From the NCBI RefSeq assembly GCF_000166275.1, contig NZ_CM001023.1, positions 806,001 to 870,000 of the forward strand: a stretch of 64,000 nt of DNA, read 5' to 3'. The notes below the pieces were generated by a model. That model saw only the letters and a list, made by a program, of their open reading frames with translations. It had not been told where the DNA came from and ran no database searches. This DNA comes from Algoriphagus machipongonensis (lineage in GTDB: Bacteria; Bacteroidota; Bacteroidia; Cytophagales; Cyclobacteriaceae). The translations under genes and the position numbers were made by a program. How positions within the stretch are numbered: the first letter of the stretch is position 1; each line of letters opens with the position of its first letter. Of the stretch, positions 18,041 to 27,865 are shown piece by piece.

Positions 18041-18505
18041 GTAGGTTTATTTTTTCTTTCTTTAAAACTACAATTCCTTATCAAAAACAAAATCAAATTT
18101 ATAACAACAGTGATATGATTAAATTACTGGTTGGATTTTTCAGGAAAGAAGACCTATTATAATTTAACCCCATTGTTTTTCTAAAGTTTTTGTTTTCCCA
18201 AAATGGGGATTTTTTTAAAAGTCTGCCCATTTTTCGTATGACAGCTTGTCACCAATCTTTGGGGTTAGTAGGATTTTTCTAAGTATTGATTATAATTTTA
18301 TTAATTGTGTCGGTGTATTTGGCAAATATCCCATTTCGGTACGAAGCTTGTTTCAATTTGTCAGGTTAAACTATTTTAAACCAATATTCTTTTTATTTCC
18401 AACCATTAAAAACACTAATTCAATTCTGATTTCTTTCGAATAATGAAGCTTCATAAGGGGACTTCCGTGTTGAGAAAAAATCAATTTAATCTAAAAAAAG
18501 TAAAA
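18041..18505. other. Intergenic region upstream of argB
   Basis: 465 bases with no convincing gene. A short frame at 18246-18443 and the upstream extension of argB (18443-18505) look like chance. The only structure seen is CCCCATT (18168-18174) pairing with AATGGGG (18202-18208), followed by a T7 run, which might be a terminator or attenuator upstream of the arginine operon. Confidence 0.35.
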
Positions 18506-19321
18506 ATGTCTAGGCAAAGAATTCTCATTAAATATGGTGGGAATGCGATGATAAATCCGGAGTTGCAAAAAGAAATTGCAGCTCAAATTTTTAAACTTCA
18601 GCAGAGTGGATTTGAAGTAATTATGGTTCATGGCGGAGGGCCTTTTATCAACAAGTCTCTAGAAAAAGCAGCTATCAAATCTCAATTTATAGATGGCTTG
18701 AGGGTCACTGAACCGATTGCTTTCGCAGAAATCCAAAAAGCACTGATAGGGGAAGTTAATGCCAACCTTATTTCAGTACTAAATCAAAATTCACTTAGGG
18801 CAGTTGGCTTGTCCGGAAAAGATGCCGGAATGGTAACTGCAGTGAAATATCAACACAAGGATGCCGAAGGTAAAGCGGTAGACTTAGGTTTGGTAGGTGA
18901 AATTACCACAATTGATCCAGGCTTGATTAATGTGCTTTGCAAGGAAGGCTTTGTTCCTGTGGTGGCTTGTATTGCTGATGGCAGTGATGGGCAATCATAC
19001 AATATTAACGCAGATACTTTTGCTGGGAAATTGGCAGGCGCAGTAAATGCCGACCAGTTTATTGTTTTAACAGACGTGGATGGTCTATTCTTAAAATATC
19101 CAGATCCGGATACTATTATACGCCAGTTGAATGAAAAGGAAGTGGCCGAACATATGGGGACTACCATCCTAGGAGGAATGATTCCGAAAATCCAATCCTG
19201 TGTGCAATCACTCAAAGAAGGAGTGAAAAAAGCGATCATTTTGAATGGAACTCAGCCACAGCAAATCACGGAATACGCGATAGAAAAGAAAGAAATAGGA
19301 ACCACATTGACTATTAAATAA
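18506..19321 (+). CDS. argB: Acetylglutamate kinase
   Basis: 271 residues from ATG 18506. A longer frame begins at 18443, but its 21 extra residues are not family-like, and ATG 18506 starts right at the conserved ILIKYGGNAM. ArgB phosphorylates N-acetylglutamate with ATP, the second step of arginine synthesis. Kinase motifs visible: KYGGNAM, VHGGGP (about 47-52), VGLSGKDAGM, NINADTFAGKLAG and TDVDGLF. First gene of the argB-argD-argC-argJ operon. Confidence 0.95.
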   Translation: MSRQRILIKYGGNAMINPELQKEIAAQIFKLQQSGFEVIMVHGGGPFINKSLEKAAIKSQFIDGLRVTEPIAFAEIQKALIGEVNANLISVLNQNSLRAVGLSGKDAGMVTAVKYQHKDAEGKAVDLGLVGEITTIDPGLINVLCKEGFVPVVACIADGSDGQSYNINADTFAGKLAGAVNADQFIVLTDVDGLFLKYPDPDTIIRQLNEKEVAEHMGTTILGGMIPKIQSCVQSLKEGVKKAIILNGTQPQQITEYAIEKKEIGTTLTIK

Positions 19322-19326
19322 AGATC

Positions 19327-20520
19327 ATGAATAATCAAGATTTATATACCAAAGACAAAGAGAACTATTTACCCACCTTCAACCGCTTTCCCATCGCTTT
19401 TATAAAAGGTAAAGGCAGTAGAATTTGGGATGCTGACGGCAAAGAATACATTGATTTGCTTGCAGGAATTGCTGTTAATAATGTAGGTCACTGCCATCCT
19501 AAGGTGGTCTCTGCGATTCAGAAGCAAGCAGCTGAGCTGATGCATATTTCCAACTTTTTTGTTAGCCCACAACAAGTAGCACTAAGTGAGTTACTTGTTA
19601 AAATTTCTGGGCTTGACCGTGTGTTTTTGAGCAATAGTGGAGCAGAATCAGTAGAAGGAGCAATAAAAATTGCCAGAAGGTACGCCCACAAGCATGGTAA
19701 GGGCGGAAAAGTCATCTCAATGGAAAGCTCTTTTCATGGTCGTACTTTGGCGACGATAGCTACCGGACAAAAGAAGTATCAAGAAGGCTTTGGTCCTATC
19801 CCAACAGGCTTTGCTCAAGTCCCTTTTAATAATTTGAAAGCGCTTGAAGAAGCAATTGATGATGATACTGCTGCAGTAATTCTGGAACCTGTACAAGGTG
19901 AAGGTGGGGTGATTCCAGCACAAAAAAACTATCTTAAAGGCGTTCGGAAGTTATGCGATGAGAAAGGTGTTTTATTGATCTTTGATGAGATTCAATGTGG
20001 GATAGGTCGTACAGGAAAATGGTTTGCAAAAGATCATTTTGGAGTTCAGCCTGATATTATGACACTTGCAAAAGGCCTGGGAGGCGGTGTGCCTATTGGA
20101 GCTTTTTTGTGTAACGAGAAAGTAGCCAGTGCTATTGAATTTGGAGACCATGGAACTACTTTTGGAGGAAATCCATTAGCAGCTGCAGCTTCCATAGCTA
20201 CGATCGAAACCATAGCGGAAGAAGGATTGTGCAAGCAAGCAACTGAAACAGGAGAGTGGCTAAAAGATAAAATTAAAGAATTAATAAAAGATCATAAGGA
20301 ACTGGAATCCATTCGGGGTTTGGGCTTGATGCTAGGAATTAAGCTTAAATCTCCTGGAGCACCTCTTGTCAAAAGATTATTGGAGGAAGGGATTGTTGCG
20401 AATGCCACGGCAGGGAATATTTTAAGACTGGTTCCTGCATTAAATGTCAGTAAAGCCGAGCTCCAGATTTTTATAGAGAAGTTGGATGAGATTTTAGTAG
20501 AAACCAAAACCACTGCCTAA
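19327..20520 (+). CDS. argD: Acetylornithine aminotransferase
   Basis: 397 residues; a class III PLP aminotransferase that converts N-acetylglutamate semialdehyde to N-acetylornithine. Motifs: LLAGIAVNNVGHCHP, SNSGAESVEGAIKIAR, SFHGRT, ILEPVQGEGG, LIFDEIQCGIGRTGKW and the PLP lysine in TLAKGLGGGVPIGA. It starts 5 bp after argB and ends 2 bp before argC. The rest of the pathway after ornithine is not in the window. Confidence 0.94.
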   Translation: MNNQDLYTKDKENYLPTFNRFPIAFIKGKGSRIWDADGKEYIDLLAGIAVNNVGHCHPKVVSAIQKQAAELMHISNFFVSPQQVALSELLVKISGLDRVFLSNSGAESVEGAIKIARRYAHKHGKGGKVISMESSFHGRTLATIATGQKKYQEGFGPIPTGFAQVPFNNLKALEEAIDDDTAAVILEPVQGEGGVIPAQKNYLKGVRKLCDEKGVLLIFDEIQCGIGRTGKWFAKDHFGVQPDIMTLAKGLGGGVPIGAFLCNEKVASAIEFGDHGTTFGGNPLAAAASIATIETIAEEGLCKQATETGEWLKDKIKELIKDHKELESIRGLGLMLGIKLKSPGAPLVKRLLEEGIVANATAGNILRLVPALNVSKAELQIFIEKLDEILVETKTTA

Positions 20521-20522
20521 TT

Positions 20523-21566
20523 ATGAGTCATCAAAAATTAAAAGTTGCGATTGTAGGAGCATCAGGATTTACAGGTTCGGAATTGGCGCGCCTTTTATTA
20601 AATCATCCAGATGTATCTATCTCTATAATTACATCCGAGTCACACGTCGGAAAGCCTTTTTCAGATTTACATCCTCAGTTTTTCAATAGATTAGATATTC
20701 CTTTAGAAAGTGCTGATCAAGTTTCCAAAATGGATTTGGATGTTATTTTCTTGGCCTTACCACATGGAGTTTCCATGGATTTTGTGGCTAAATGGAAAGA
20801 TTTAGGAGCAAAAATTATTGACCTTTCAGGTGACTTTAGGCTATCTTCCAAAGATGTTTACGAAGAGTGGTATCAAAAGAAGCACAGCTATCCGATTGGT
20901 TTTTCTGAAGCAGTTTATGGCTTACCTGAATTGTTTGCCAAAAAGATTGCTGATGCGAGGTTAGTGGCGAACCCGGGTTGTTATCCAACAGCCTCTATTT
21001 TGAGTTTAGCGCCTCTTTACGCCAAGCAGTTGGTGGAGGAAGGCTCTGTGATCATTGATGCTAAATCTGGTCTCACAGGAGCAGGTGTGAAAGCCAATCC
21101 GACCACTCATTTCTCCAATGTCAATGAGAACTTTAAAGCTTATGGAATAGCTGGGCACCGTCATACCATAGAGATAGAAGAGCAATTGGGAGGAATAGCA
21201 GGAAGCAATACGACTGTTCAGTTTACTCCGCACCTTTTGCCAGTAGATCGAGGGATTTTGGTAACTTCTTATGCGAAACTGAAAACAGAAATGAATCAGG
21301 AGAAGTTAACAGAAATCTATGCGGAATATTATCAGGATAAGCCCTTTGTAAGGTTAAGAAATCAGGCACCTGGTATCAAAGATGTCCGAGGAAGCCATTT
21401 TTGTGATGTGTTCCCTACTTGGGATGAGCGAACGCAAAAAGTGATTTCTATCTCAGTAATAGATAACTTGTTAAAAGGAGCTGCAAGTCAGGCAGTTCAC
21501 AATATGAATTTGATGTTTGATTTACCTGAAGCCACAGGCTTAAATCATATACCACTTAAACCTTAA
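20523..21566 (+). CDS. argC: N-acetyl-gamma-glutamyl-phosphate reductase
   Basis: 347 residues. NADPH-dependent reduction of N-acetylglutamyl phosphate to the semialdehyde. N-terminal Rossmann motif VGASGFTGSELARLL; the catalytic cysteine sits in NPGCYPT (about residue 157). GHRHTIEIEEQLG and HLLPVDRGI are further family motifs. Type 1 ArgC by length. Third gene in the arginine operon. Confidence 0.95.
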   Translation: MSHQKLKVAIVGASGFTGSELARLLLNHPDVSISIITSESHVGKPFSDLHPQFFNRLDIPLESADQVSKMDLDVIFLALPHGVSMDFVAKWKDLGAKIIDLSGDFRLSSKDVYEEWYQKKHSYPIGFSEAVYGLPELFAKKIADARLVANPGCYPTASILSLAPLYAKQLVEEGSVIIDAKSGLTGAGVKANPTTHFSNVNENFKAYGIAGHRHTIEIEEQLGGIAGSNTTVQFTPHLLPVDRGILVTSYAKLKTEMNQEKLTEIYAEYYQDKPFVRLRNQAPGIKDVRGSHFCDVFPTWDERTQKVISISVIDNLLKGAASQAVHNMNLMFDLPEATGLNHIPLKP

Positions 21567-21578
21567 TGGTAGAATAAA

Positions 21579-22790
21579 ATGATCCAAAATATTACGAATG
21601 TTAGAGGCATCAAATGTTGGGGTGCCCATACTGGTGTAAAATCCATGAAGAGGGATTTGGCCATAATTTACTCTGAGGTTCCGGCTGCAGCTGCAGGGAC
21701 TCTTACGCAAAATAAAGTGAGAGCAGAACCTATTAAAATCACAGAAAAGAATCTCAAGAATAATAAGGCGCAGGTGATCATTTGCAATGCAGGAAATGCT
21801 AATGCCTGTACGGGTGATCAAGGTCGAGAAGGTGCGGAAGCTATGGTGAAAACCACTGCGGAAATGCTAAAAATTCCTGAAGAAGATGTAATCGTTGCTT
21901 CTACTGGAATTATTGGGGTGGAATTTCCTACCGAAGATGTAGTAGAAGGGCTGAAAGTGAATATCCCGAAGCTAAGTGATGAGTTGAAGGCCGGTTCTTT
22001 CGTTGCGAATGCAATATTAACTACAGATACCTTTGCCAAAGAAGGTTTTGTAGAGTTTAAGCATGAAGGAGAGACTATAAATCTTGGTGGTGTTGCCAAA
22101 GGTTCTGGGATGATACACCCGAATATGGCGACGATGCTGGCATTTATTGTGACGGACTTTAATATTGATGAAAAGCTTCTTCAGGAGGCAGTGACATATT
22201 GTGTAGATCGTTCTTTCAATATGATTACTGTAGATGGAGACACCTCAACGAATGATATGGTAGCTGTGATGGCCAATGGTCTTGCTGGTAACAGAAAAGT
22301 AGAAAGCAAGGATGATCCGGGTTATGAGCTGTTTCAATCCAAATTGTTGGAAATTCTTACTCACCTTGCCAAATTGATCGTTTCTGACGGCGAAGGAGCT
22401 TCTAAGTTTATTGAGTATAAGGTGACCAAAGCAAAGTCTGAGGTAATTGCACGAACATTGATCCGTGCTATTTCTGATTCTACCTTGGTCAAAACAGCGA
22501 TGTTTGGGAGAGATCCAAACTGGGGTAGGATTGTGGCAGCTTGCGGGAATGCTGGGGTGCCTTTTAACTATAGGAAAGTAAACCTCTTTATAGGAGATCA
22601 AAACCATCTCGTACAAGTACTAGAAAAAGGAAATCCAGTCGAATTTGATAAAGCTTACATGAAGAAATTGCTTCGTGAATCTCATATCCAAGTTTTGCTT
22701 GAGGTGAACTCAGGTGAAGAAGAAGGAATAGGGTGGGGATCTGATTTGACAACTGATTACGTCATGTTTAACTCAGTCTATACTACTTGA
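21579..22790 (+). CDS. argJ: Glutamate/ornithine N-acetyltransferase
   Basis: 403 residues. ArgJ recycles the acetyl group from acetylornithine to glutamate and may also use acetyl-CoA. The precursor cleaves itself before the catalytic threonine; here that residue is Thr185 in HPNMATMLAF. Other motifs: AGNANACTGDQG, STGIIG, KGSGMIHPN, GRDPNWGRI. The presence of ArgJ indicates the acetyl-cycle route. Last gene of the operon, followed by a strong hairpin terminator. Confidence 0.95.
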   Translation: MIQNITNVRGIKCWGAHTGVKSMKRDLAIIYSEVPAAAAGTLTQNKVRAEPIKITEKNLKNNKAQVIICNAGNANACTGDQGREGAEAMVKTTAEMLKIPEEDVIVASTGIIGVEFPTEDVVEGLKVNIPKLSDELKAGSFVANAILTTDTFAKEGFVEFKHEGETINLGGVAKGSGMIHPNMATMLAFIVTDFNIDEKLLQEAVTYCVDRSFNMITVDGDTSTNDMVAVMANGLAGNRKVESKDDPGYELFQSKLLEILTHLAKLIVSDGEGASKFIEYKVTKAKSEVIARTLIRAISDSTLVKTAMFGRDPNWGRIVAACGNAGVPFNYRKVNLFIGDQNHLVQVLEKGNPVEFDKAYMKKLLRESHIQVLLEVNSGEEEGIGWGSDLTTDYVMFNSVYTT

Positions 22791-22810
22791 TATAGATGTT
22801 TTTCTAATCA

Positions 22811-22847
22811 AAAAAAGGCTTCTCTGAATTTTAGAGAAGCCTTTTTT
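22811..22847. terminator. Bidirectional terminator between argJ and the FAD oxidoreductase
   Basis: Stem AAAAAAGGCTTCTCT / AGAGAAGCCTTTTTT with a 7-nt loop. A- and T-runs on both sides serve both converging genes. Confidence 0.9.
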
Positions 22848-22867
22848 GCTTGCAGTGGAAATAGCTA

Positions 22868-24115
22868 CTATTGGTATCTCCCAACTTCAAAACCTGTTAT
22901 TTCCAGGCTTGAGTCCTTTTTTTGATGCAACTCACTAATGATTTTTCCAGAAGCTGGAGCCAAACTAACACCCATCATGGAGTGGCCTGAATTCACCAGC
23001 ACATTGGTTAGACCCGGAGCATATCCGATATAAGGAAGCCCATCTGGAGAGCAGGGTCTCAAGCCTTTCCATATTTGATCCTTTTCAGGGAATTTTGCTT
23101 CAAAAGAGGGGTAATATCGATTAATGGATTCGTAAATGCCTTTGACCCGATTGATATTTATTTTCTCGTTAGTTCCGGCAATCTCCATCGTTCCTCCAAA
23201 GCGAATATGGTTTCCATAAGGGCTTACAGCCACTTTCATTTCTGTCAAAATGGAAGCTTGCTTGATTTCAGGCTTGTTTTCTTGAAGAAAGGAATAACCT
23301 TTTCCACCCATCATTGGCATGCTGAAGCCAAGCATTTTAGCAAGTTCTCCTGACCAGGATCCACCGCAAAGGATGATTTTTTCTGCTTCAATTTTACCTT
23401 GGTCAGTTAAAACAGATTTCACCTGACCATTGGTTTTTTCAAACCCATGTACGGAAGTATTTGCTAAGAATTTAACTCCTTTTTCCTGAAGGTAGCTTTT
23501 CAAGAAAGAGTAAAGCTGGCCGGGATCTAAATGAGCATCTCCCGGGAAGCGAACGGCGCCACGGGCCTTCACTTCTAGGTTGGGTTCAAAAGTTTTAATA
23601 TCCTCAGGGCTTAAAATATCTGCCTCCAACCCATTTTTTCTAGCTAAATGAGCAAATTCCACTTCTTCCGTTTCCATGGCTTTGCTCTGATAAACCATCA
23701 TTAAGCCTTTTTTCTTCAAGGCAATGGATGACTCCGGGTGCTCTTCACTAAATTCTTGATAGAGTGCTTTGCTAAGTAGACTTAGATTTTTCAAAAATGG
23801 GATACTTCGTTCTACATGAGCTGGGGTTGCTGCTTTGTAAAATAGTAGACACCATTTTAGAAGCTTCGCATCGAGTTTGGGCTGTATGTAAAAAGGGCTT
23901 TTGGAAGAAAACATCCAGGAAATCCCCTTACTGATCATTCCAGGTGCTGCCAAGGGAATGATATGGCTTGGTACAATCATTCCTGCGTTACCCGTCGAGC
24001 AATTTTCATTCATGTCACCTTTATCGATAACCTGAACTTCAATTCCTTCTTTTTGAAGGAAATAGGCTGAGAATAGTCCGACTATTCCTCCTCCGATGAT
24101 GATGGTTGGTTTCAT
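22868..24115 (-). CDS. DadA-like FAD oxidoreductase, probable D-hydroxyproline dehydrogenase
   Basis: 415 residues from ATG 24115; the open frame extends 11 codons upstream into an AGAATCAAG repeat, but MKPTIIIGGG is the natural start. DAO-type flavoprotein: FAD-binding IIGGGIVGLFSAYFLQKEG at residues 5-23, STGNAGMIVPSH, and a C-terminal GLRPCSPDGLPYIG and SGHSMMGVSLAPASGK. In the hydroxyproline context it would oxidise cis-4-hydroxy-D-proline to pyrroline-4-hydroxy-2-carboxylate. Last gene of the cluster. Confidence 0.86.
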   Translation of the reverse strand: MKPTIIIGGGIVGLFSAYFLQKEGIEVQVIDKGDMNENCSTGNAGMIVPSHIIPLAAPGMISKGISWMFSSKSPFYIQPKLDAKLLKWCLLFYKAATPAHVERSIPFLKNLSLLSKALYQEFSEEHPESSIALKKKGLMMVYQSKAMETEEVEFAHLARKNGLEADILSPEDIKTFEPNLEVKARGAVRFPGDAHLDPGQLYSFLKSYLQEKGVKFLANTSVHGFEKTNGQVKSVLTDQGKIEAEKIILCGGSWSGELAKMLGFSMPMMGGKGYSFLQENKPEIKQASILTEMKVAVSPYGNHIRFGGTMEIAGTNEKININRVKGIYESINRYYPSFEAKFPEKDQIWKGLRPCSPDGLPYIGYAPGLTNVLVNSGHSMMGVSLAPASGKIISELHQKKDSSLEITGFEVGRYQ

Positions 24116-24152
24116 TTTTAGAATCAAGATGTAAGAATCAAGAATCAAGAAT
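24116..24152. repeat. Short AGAATCAAG direct repeats
   Basis: Four partly degenerate copies of agaatcaag lie directly upstream of the FAD oxidoreductase start. No function is apparent. Confidence 0.4.
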
Positions 24153-24196
24153 TAGAGCTAAACCCGCATTGGTTCATGGCTCTTTTCTCTTGGTTC

Positions 24197-25201
24197 TTAA
24201 ATGACTTGGAATCCGTGTACGTAAGGGTCATCATCGTCCAAGATGATGGTATTGTAACCATAAACTTTTGCCCAGCCTTCAATACTAGGGATGATCGCTG
24301 GTTTTCCGTTTATTTCTGTTTCTTGTTCAATCCTACCAATGAATTTTGATCCAATGAAGCTTTCATGAATGAAATCTTCTTCTGGCTTTAACAAGCCTTT
24401 GGCATACCATTGGGCAAGTCTTGCAGAGGTTCCAGTACCACATGGTGAGCGATCAATGGCTTTGTCACCATAGAAAACAGCATTTCTTGCAGTACTGCTG
24501 GAGTCCAGAGTTTTACCTGTCCAAAGGATATGAGAAACCCCGCTAATTTGTGGATGCTCTGGGTGAACGAACTCATATTTCTCATTCATTTTTTGGCGGA
24601 TGGATCGAGCCATTCGAATCAGTTGTTCTGCCTTATAATGCTCCAGTCCAGGGAAGTTTTCCTGAGGATCAATAATGCAATAGAAGTTGCCTCCATAAGA
24701 AACGTCAACAGATAGTTTTCCTAATTCCTCAGATTCTATCTCTAAATTTTCTGCTGCTAGAAAACTCTTTACGTTGGTAAGTTTTACTGAAGAGACTTTT
24801 TTGCCTTCTTGTTTATATTCTACTAAAACCAATCCTGCTGGAGTTTCTAGCCTCAGCTGCCCGGGAGTTTTCGGGTAAATTAATCCCTCTTCAATAGCAA
24901 TGGTTACAGTACCGATGGTGCCATGACCACACATGGCCAGGCAACCACTGGTTTCTATAAAGAGAACTGCTACATCGTTTTCAGGATTATGTGGAGGGAA
25001 TAGCATAGACCCTGACATCATATCATGACCTCTGGGTTCAAACATGAGTCCAGTCCTAATCCAATCGTAATTTTCAAGGAAGAATTGCCGTTTCTCAAGC
25101 ATGTTTTTTCCATCCAAAAAAGGAACTCCTCCTGAAACTACTCGCACCGGGTTGCCACAAGTATGGGCGTCGATGCAAGAGAAAGTGTGTCTTGTTGACA
25201 T
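24197..25201 (-). CDS. 4-hydroxyproline 2-epimerase
   Basis: 334 residues; proline racemase family. Both catalytic cysteines are present: Cys91 in MCGHGTIG and Cys254 in DRSPCGTGTSAR, so it is an epimerase/racemase and not the Cys-to-Thr dehydratase variant. In this gene set it should convert trans-4-hydroxy-L-proline to cis-4-hydroxy-D-proline for the neighbouring FAD enzyme. DTHT-type N-terminus (CIDAHTCGNP). Confidence 0.92.
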   Translation of the reverse strand: MSTRHTFSCIDAHTCGNPVRVVSGGVPFLDGKNMLEKRQFFLENYDWIRTGLMFEPRGHDMMSGSMLFPPHNPENDVAVLFIETSGCLAMCGHGTIGTVTIAIEEGLIYPKTPGQLRLETPAGLVLVEYKQEGKKVSSVKLTNVKSFLAAENLEIESEELGKLSVDVSYGGNFYCIIDPQENFPGLEHYKAEQLIRMARSIRQKMNEKYEFVHPEHPQISGVSHILWTGKTLDSSSTARNAVFYGDKAIDRSPCGTGTSARLAQWYAKGLLKPEEDFIHESFIGSKFIGRIEQETEINGKPAIIPSIEGWAKVYGYNTIILDDDDPYVHGFQVI

Positions 25202-25265
25202 GTAGTTGATCAGTATTGGATTGTCTTAAGACCCTCCAATTTTTTAAATTGTTTTAGCTAGGAAT

Positions 25266-26720
25266 TTAAATCTTTTCAGAGGTGAACTTTCCATTGACTT
25301 GACGCATGATACCTAATGGATTTCCATTTTTCAATGCTTCAGGAAGTAGTTCTTCAGGCATATCCTGGAAAGCGATAGGTCTCGCAAATCTCTTGATCGC
25401 ATGTGCACCAACAGAAGTACTTCTCACATCTGTAGTAGAAGGGAATGGTCCACCATGTTGCATGGCATATCCTACTTCCACACCTGTTGGAACGCCGGAG
25501 AACAATAATCTTCCGCACTTCTCTTCAAGGATATTAATCAATTCTTCATTGGATTTTAACTCAGACTTATCAGCCCAAAGCGTGATAGTCAGTTGACCAT
25601 GAAGCTTTTTGGCAACTTCAAGAAGTTCGGCTTCATTTTCATAAACCACCATCAAGGCGAAAGAGCCAAATACCTCTTGTTGGAAAAGGTCGTCAGCAAT
25701 CCAGTCTGAAGCTTTAATTTCGGCAAGTGCAGGACTCACATTAATCAAGTGCTTCGCGTTTGGAACTTTCACCCAGTTCAATTCAGAACGAGTTTTAAGA
25801 TTGTCCAAGGCGGTATAATAAGACTCAGCGATGCCTTCATGAAGCATGGGAGAATCAGGAGCTTTTTTGATGGCTTCTGACACTGCATTTTCAAAATTTT
25901 CAGCCAATGCTCTAGGTACGAAAATCAAACCTGGGTTGGTACAAAACTGTCCAGATCCCAAAGTCAAAGAACCTACAAAGCTTTCTGCTAAAGGAACCAA
26001 CTCATTGGTCATTCGCTCCTGAAAGGTGAAAATAGGGTTAACTGAACCCATTTCTGCATAAACAGGGATAGGCTCATCACGATCGCTAGCGATGTTAAAC
26101 AAGGATTTTCCTGCTCCATAAGAGCCCGTAAATCCAACTGCTTTGGCAGCAGGGTGCTTCACTAAATCCTGTCCCATTTTTACTCCGCCCACAACATGAG
26201 TAAATACTCCAGCGGGAAGGCCGGATTTTTCAACCGCTTGGGAGATACACTCTCCAATGAATTTAGAAGTATCAGGATGTGCAGGGTGCCCTTTATAAAC
26301 CACTGGGCAGCCAGCCGCTAATGCAGATATGGTGTCTCCACCTGCAGTAGAAAATGCCAAAGGGAAATTACTGGCACCAAAAACCACCACTGGGCCTAAT
26401 GGAGTCAGCATTCTTCGGATATCAGACTTTGGGAGGGGAGATCTGTGAGGGTCGGCTGGATCGATCGTGGCTTCAAGCCAACTGCCTTCTCTGACTTGAT
26501 TGGCAAATAGCTTGATTTGGCCTGTTGTACGACCAAGCTCTCCATTGATTCTTCCTTCTGGAAGATTTGATTCTCTACAGGCCATCAGGACAATGGCCTT
26601 TCTATTTTCTTCGAGGGTTTCGGCGATTTTCTCTAAGAAATCAGCCTTTTTGCTTCCAGAAAGGTTTTTATAAGATAGAAATGCTTCTTGTGCTGCTGAA
26701 AATATGGTGTCGAGATTCAT
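25266..26720 (-). CDS. Alpha-ketoglutarate semialdehyde dehydrogenase (aldehyde dehydrogenase)
   Basis: 484 residues; NADP-preferring aldehyde dehydrogenase of the 2,5-dioxovalerate type. Catalytic Cys260 in SGQFCTNPG and general base Glu223 in YAEMGSVNP; cofactor motif VFGASNFPLAFS. It performs the last step of hydroxyproline breakdown, 2,5-dioxopentanoate to 2-oxoglutarate. Lies between the epimerase and the DapA-like deaminase genes. Confidence 0.9.
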   Translation of the reverse strand: MNLDTIFSAAQEAFLSYKNLSGSKKADFLEKIAETLEENRKAIVLMACRESNLPEGRINGELGRTTGQIKLFANQVREGSWLEATIDPADPHRSPLPKSDIRRMLTPLGPVVVFGASNFPLAFSTAGGDTISALAAGCPVVYKGHPAHPDTSKFIGECISQAVEKSGLPAGVFTHVVGGVKMGQDLVKHPAAKAVGFTGSYGAGKSLFNIASDRDEPIPVYAEMGSVNPIFTFQERMTNELVPLAESFVGSLTLGSGQFCTNPGLIFVPRALAENFENAVSEAIKKAPDSPMLHEGIAESYYTALDNLKTRSELNWVKVPNAKHLINVSPALAEIKASDWIADDLFQQEVFGSFALMVVYENEAELLEVAKKLHGQLTITLWADKSELKSNEELINILEEKCGRLLFSGVPTGVEVGYAMQHGGPFPSTTDVRSTSVGAHAIKRFARPIAFQDMPEELLPEALKNGNPLGIMRQVNGKFTSEKI

Positions 26721-26840
26721 ATAGGTTTGTTAATTGGTAAATTGAAAAGATAAGAATTCAAAATTGGCAAAGACGCCAGGCCATAAGTTACAATTTTTTG
26801 CTCCTATGCCCTGACATCATACCGTCAAATTCAGTTAAGA

Positions 26841-27731
26841 TTAAAGATTTGGTCTTTTAGCGATTCCATCTTTGATAATCTTTTCTATTCTTTCTCTTTC
26901 TTCTCCTACTAGAGTTAATCGAGGGGCACGAACGTATTCAGAGCCTATACCACAGTGGTACTCGGCAAGTTTGATGTACTGAACCAATTTTGGGTGAATA
27001 TCCAATTCAAGCAAAGGAAGGAACCAACGGTAGATTTCGCGAGCTTCTTCTATTTTACCTTCATTTACTAAATTGAAAATGGTAACTGTCTCTTTTGGGA
27101 ATGCACAAACTAATCCTGCTACCCAACCAACAGCGCCCATCAATAACTCTTCCATTGCCAAGGTGTCAACTCCACATAGCATTTGGTAACGATCTCCAAA
27201 ACGGTTGATCATTCGAGTTACATTAGAGATATCTCTGGTAGATTCTTTGATCGCCTGGATGTTTGTGCAATCAGCCAATTCTGCAAACATGTCAATTGTT
27301 ACCAAAGTTTTATAATCTACTGGATTGTTATAGATCATGATTGGTAAATCAGTGCTATTTGCTACTGCCTTGAAATAGGCAACTACTTCTCTTGCATCTG
27401 CTGAATATCTCATTGGAGGTAAAATCATCAAGCCTGATGCTCCAAGTTCTTTTGCTTTAGCAGCCCAAAATAAGGCATCTTGCGTTGCACCTTCAGCAAT
27501 ATTCAAGATCACAGGTACTTTTCCTGCTACATAGTCGACAGTCTCCTTAGTAAGAGTGATTTTTTCTTCCTGACTTAAAACAGAGCTTTCGCCTAATGTT
27601 CCTCCCAAGATGATACCATGCACACCTGATTCTAATTGAAAATCAATGTTCTTGAAAAACAAATCCATGTCAAGACTTCCGTCCTCATGAAATTTTGTTG
27701 TTACTGCGGGGAATACGCCTTTCCAGTTCAT
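26841..27731 (-). CDS. DapA-like pyrroline-4-hydroxy-2-carboxylate deaminase
   Basis: 296 residues; dihydrodipicolinate synthase/N-acetylneuraminate lyase superfamily TIM barrel. Schiff-base Lys162 in IQAIKEST and Tyr134 in IMIYNNP are visible, as is GGTLGESSVLS. Its place in a hydroxyproline cluster indicates deamination of pyrroline-4-hydroxy-2-carboxylate to alpha-ketoglutarate semialdehyde, not lysine synthesis. First gene of the minus-strand operon, divergent from the AraC gene. Confidence 0.88.
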   Translation of the reverse strand: MNWKGVFPAVTTKFHEDGSLDMDLFFKNIDFQLESGVHGIILGGTLGESSVLSQEEKITLTKETVDYVAGKVPVILNIAEGATQDALFWAAKAKELGASGLMILPPMRYSADAREVVAYFKAVANSTDLPIMIYNNPVDYKTLVTIDMFAELADCTNIQAIKESTRDISNVTRMINRFGDRYQMLCGVDTLAMEELLMGAVGWVAGLVCAFPKETVTIFNLVNEGKIEEAREIYRWFLPLLELDIHPKLVQYIKLAEYHCGIGSEYVRAPRLTLVGEERERIEKIIKDGIAKRPNL

Positions 27732-27747
27732 ATCGTTTTTTTTGTTT

Positions 27748-27755
27748 CAAAATTA
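27748..27755 (-). promoter_or_regulatory. Candidate -7 box for the hydroxyproline operon
   Basis: On the minus strand TAATTTTG fits TAnnTTTG, 17 bp before the ATG at 27731. No convincing -33 box was seen, so the call rests on one element. Confidence 0.3.
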
Positions 27756-27865
27756 GTAGCTATGATTTTGAGATGCGTTGGCTCATTTAGTAAAAAATGG
27801 TACTATATTGATCAAAAATTTGGCATATTGGAAAATAATGTAACAATTTAATATCATTGGTACTT

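Noticed and set aside
18443-18505. Upstream extension of argB
   Set aside because: Extra 21 residues are not seen in ArgB; ATG 18506 starts at the conserved ILIKYGG.
24388-24585. Minus-strand frame over the epimerase
   Set aside because: Shadow of the epimerase in another frame.
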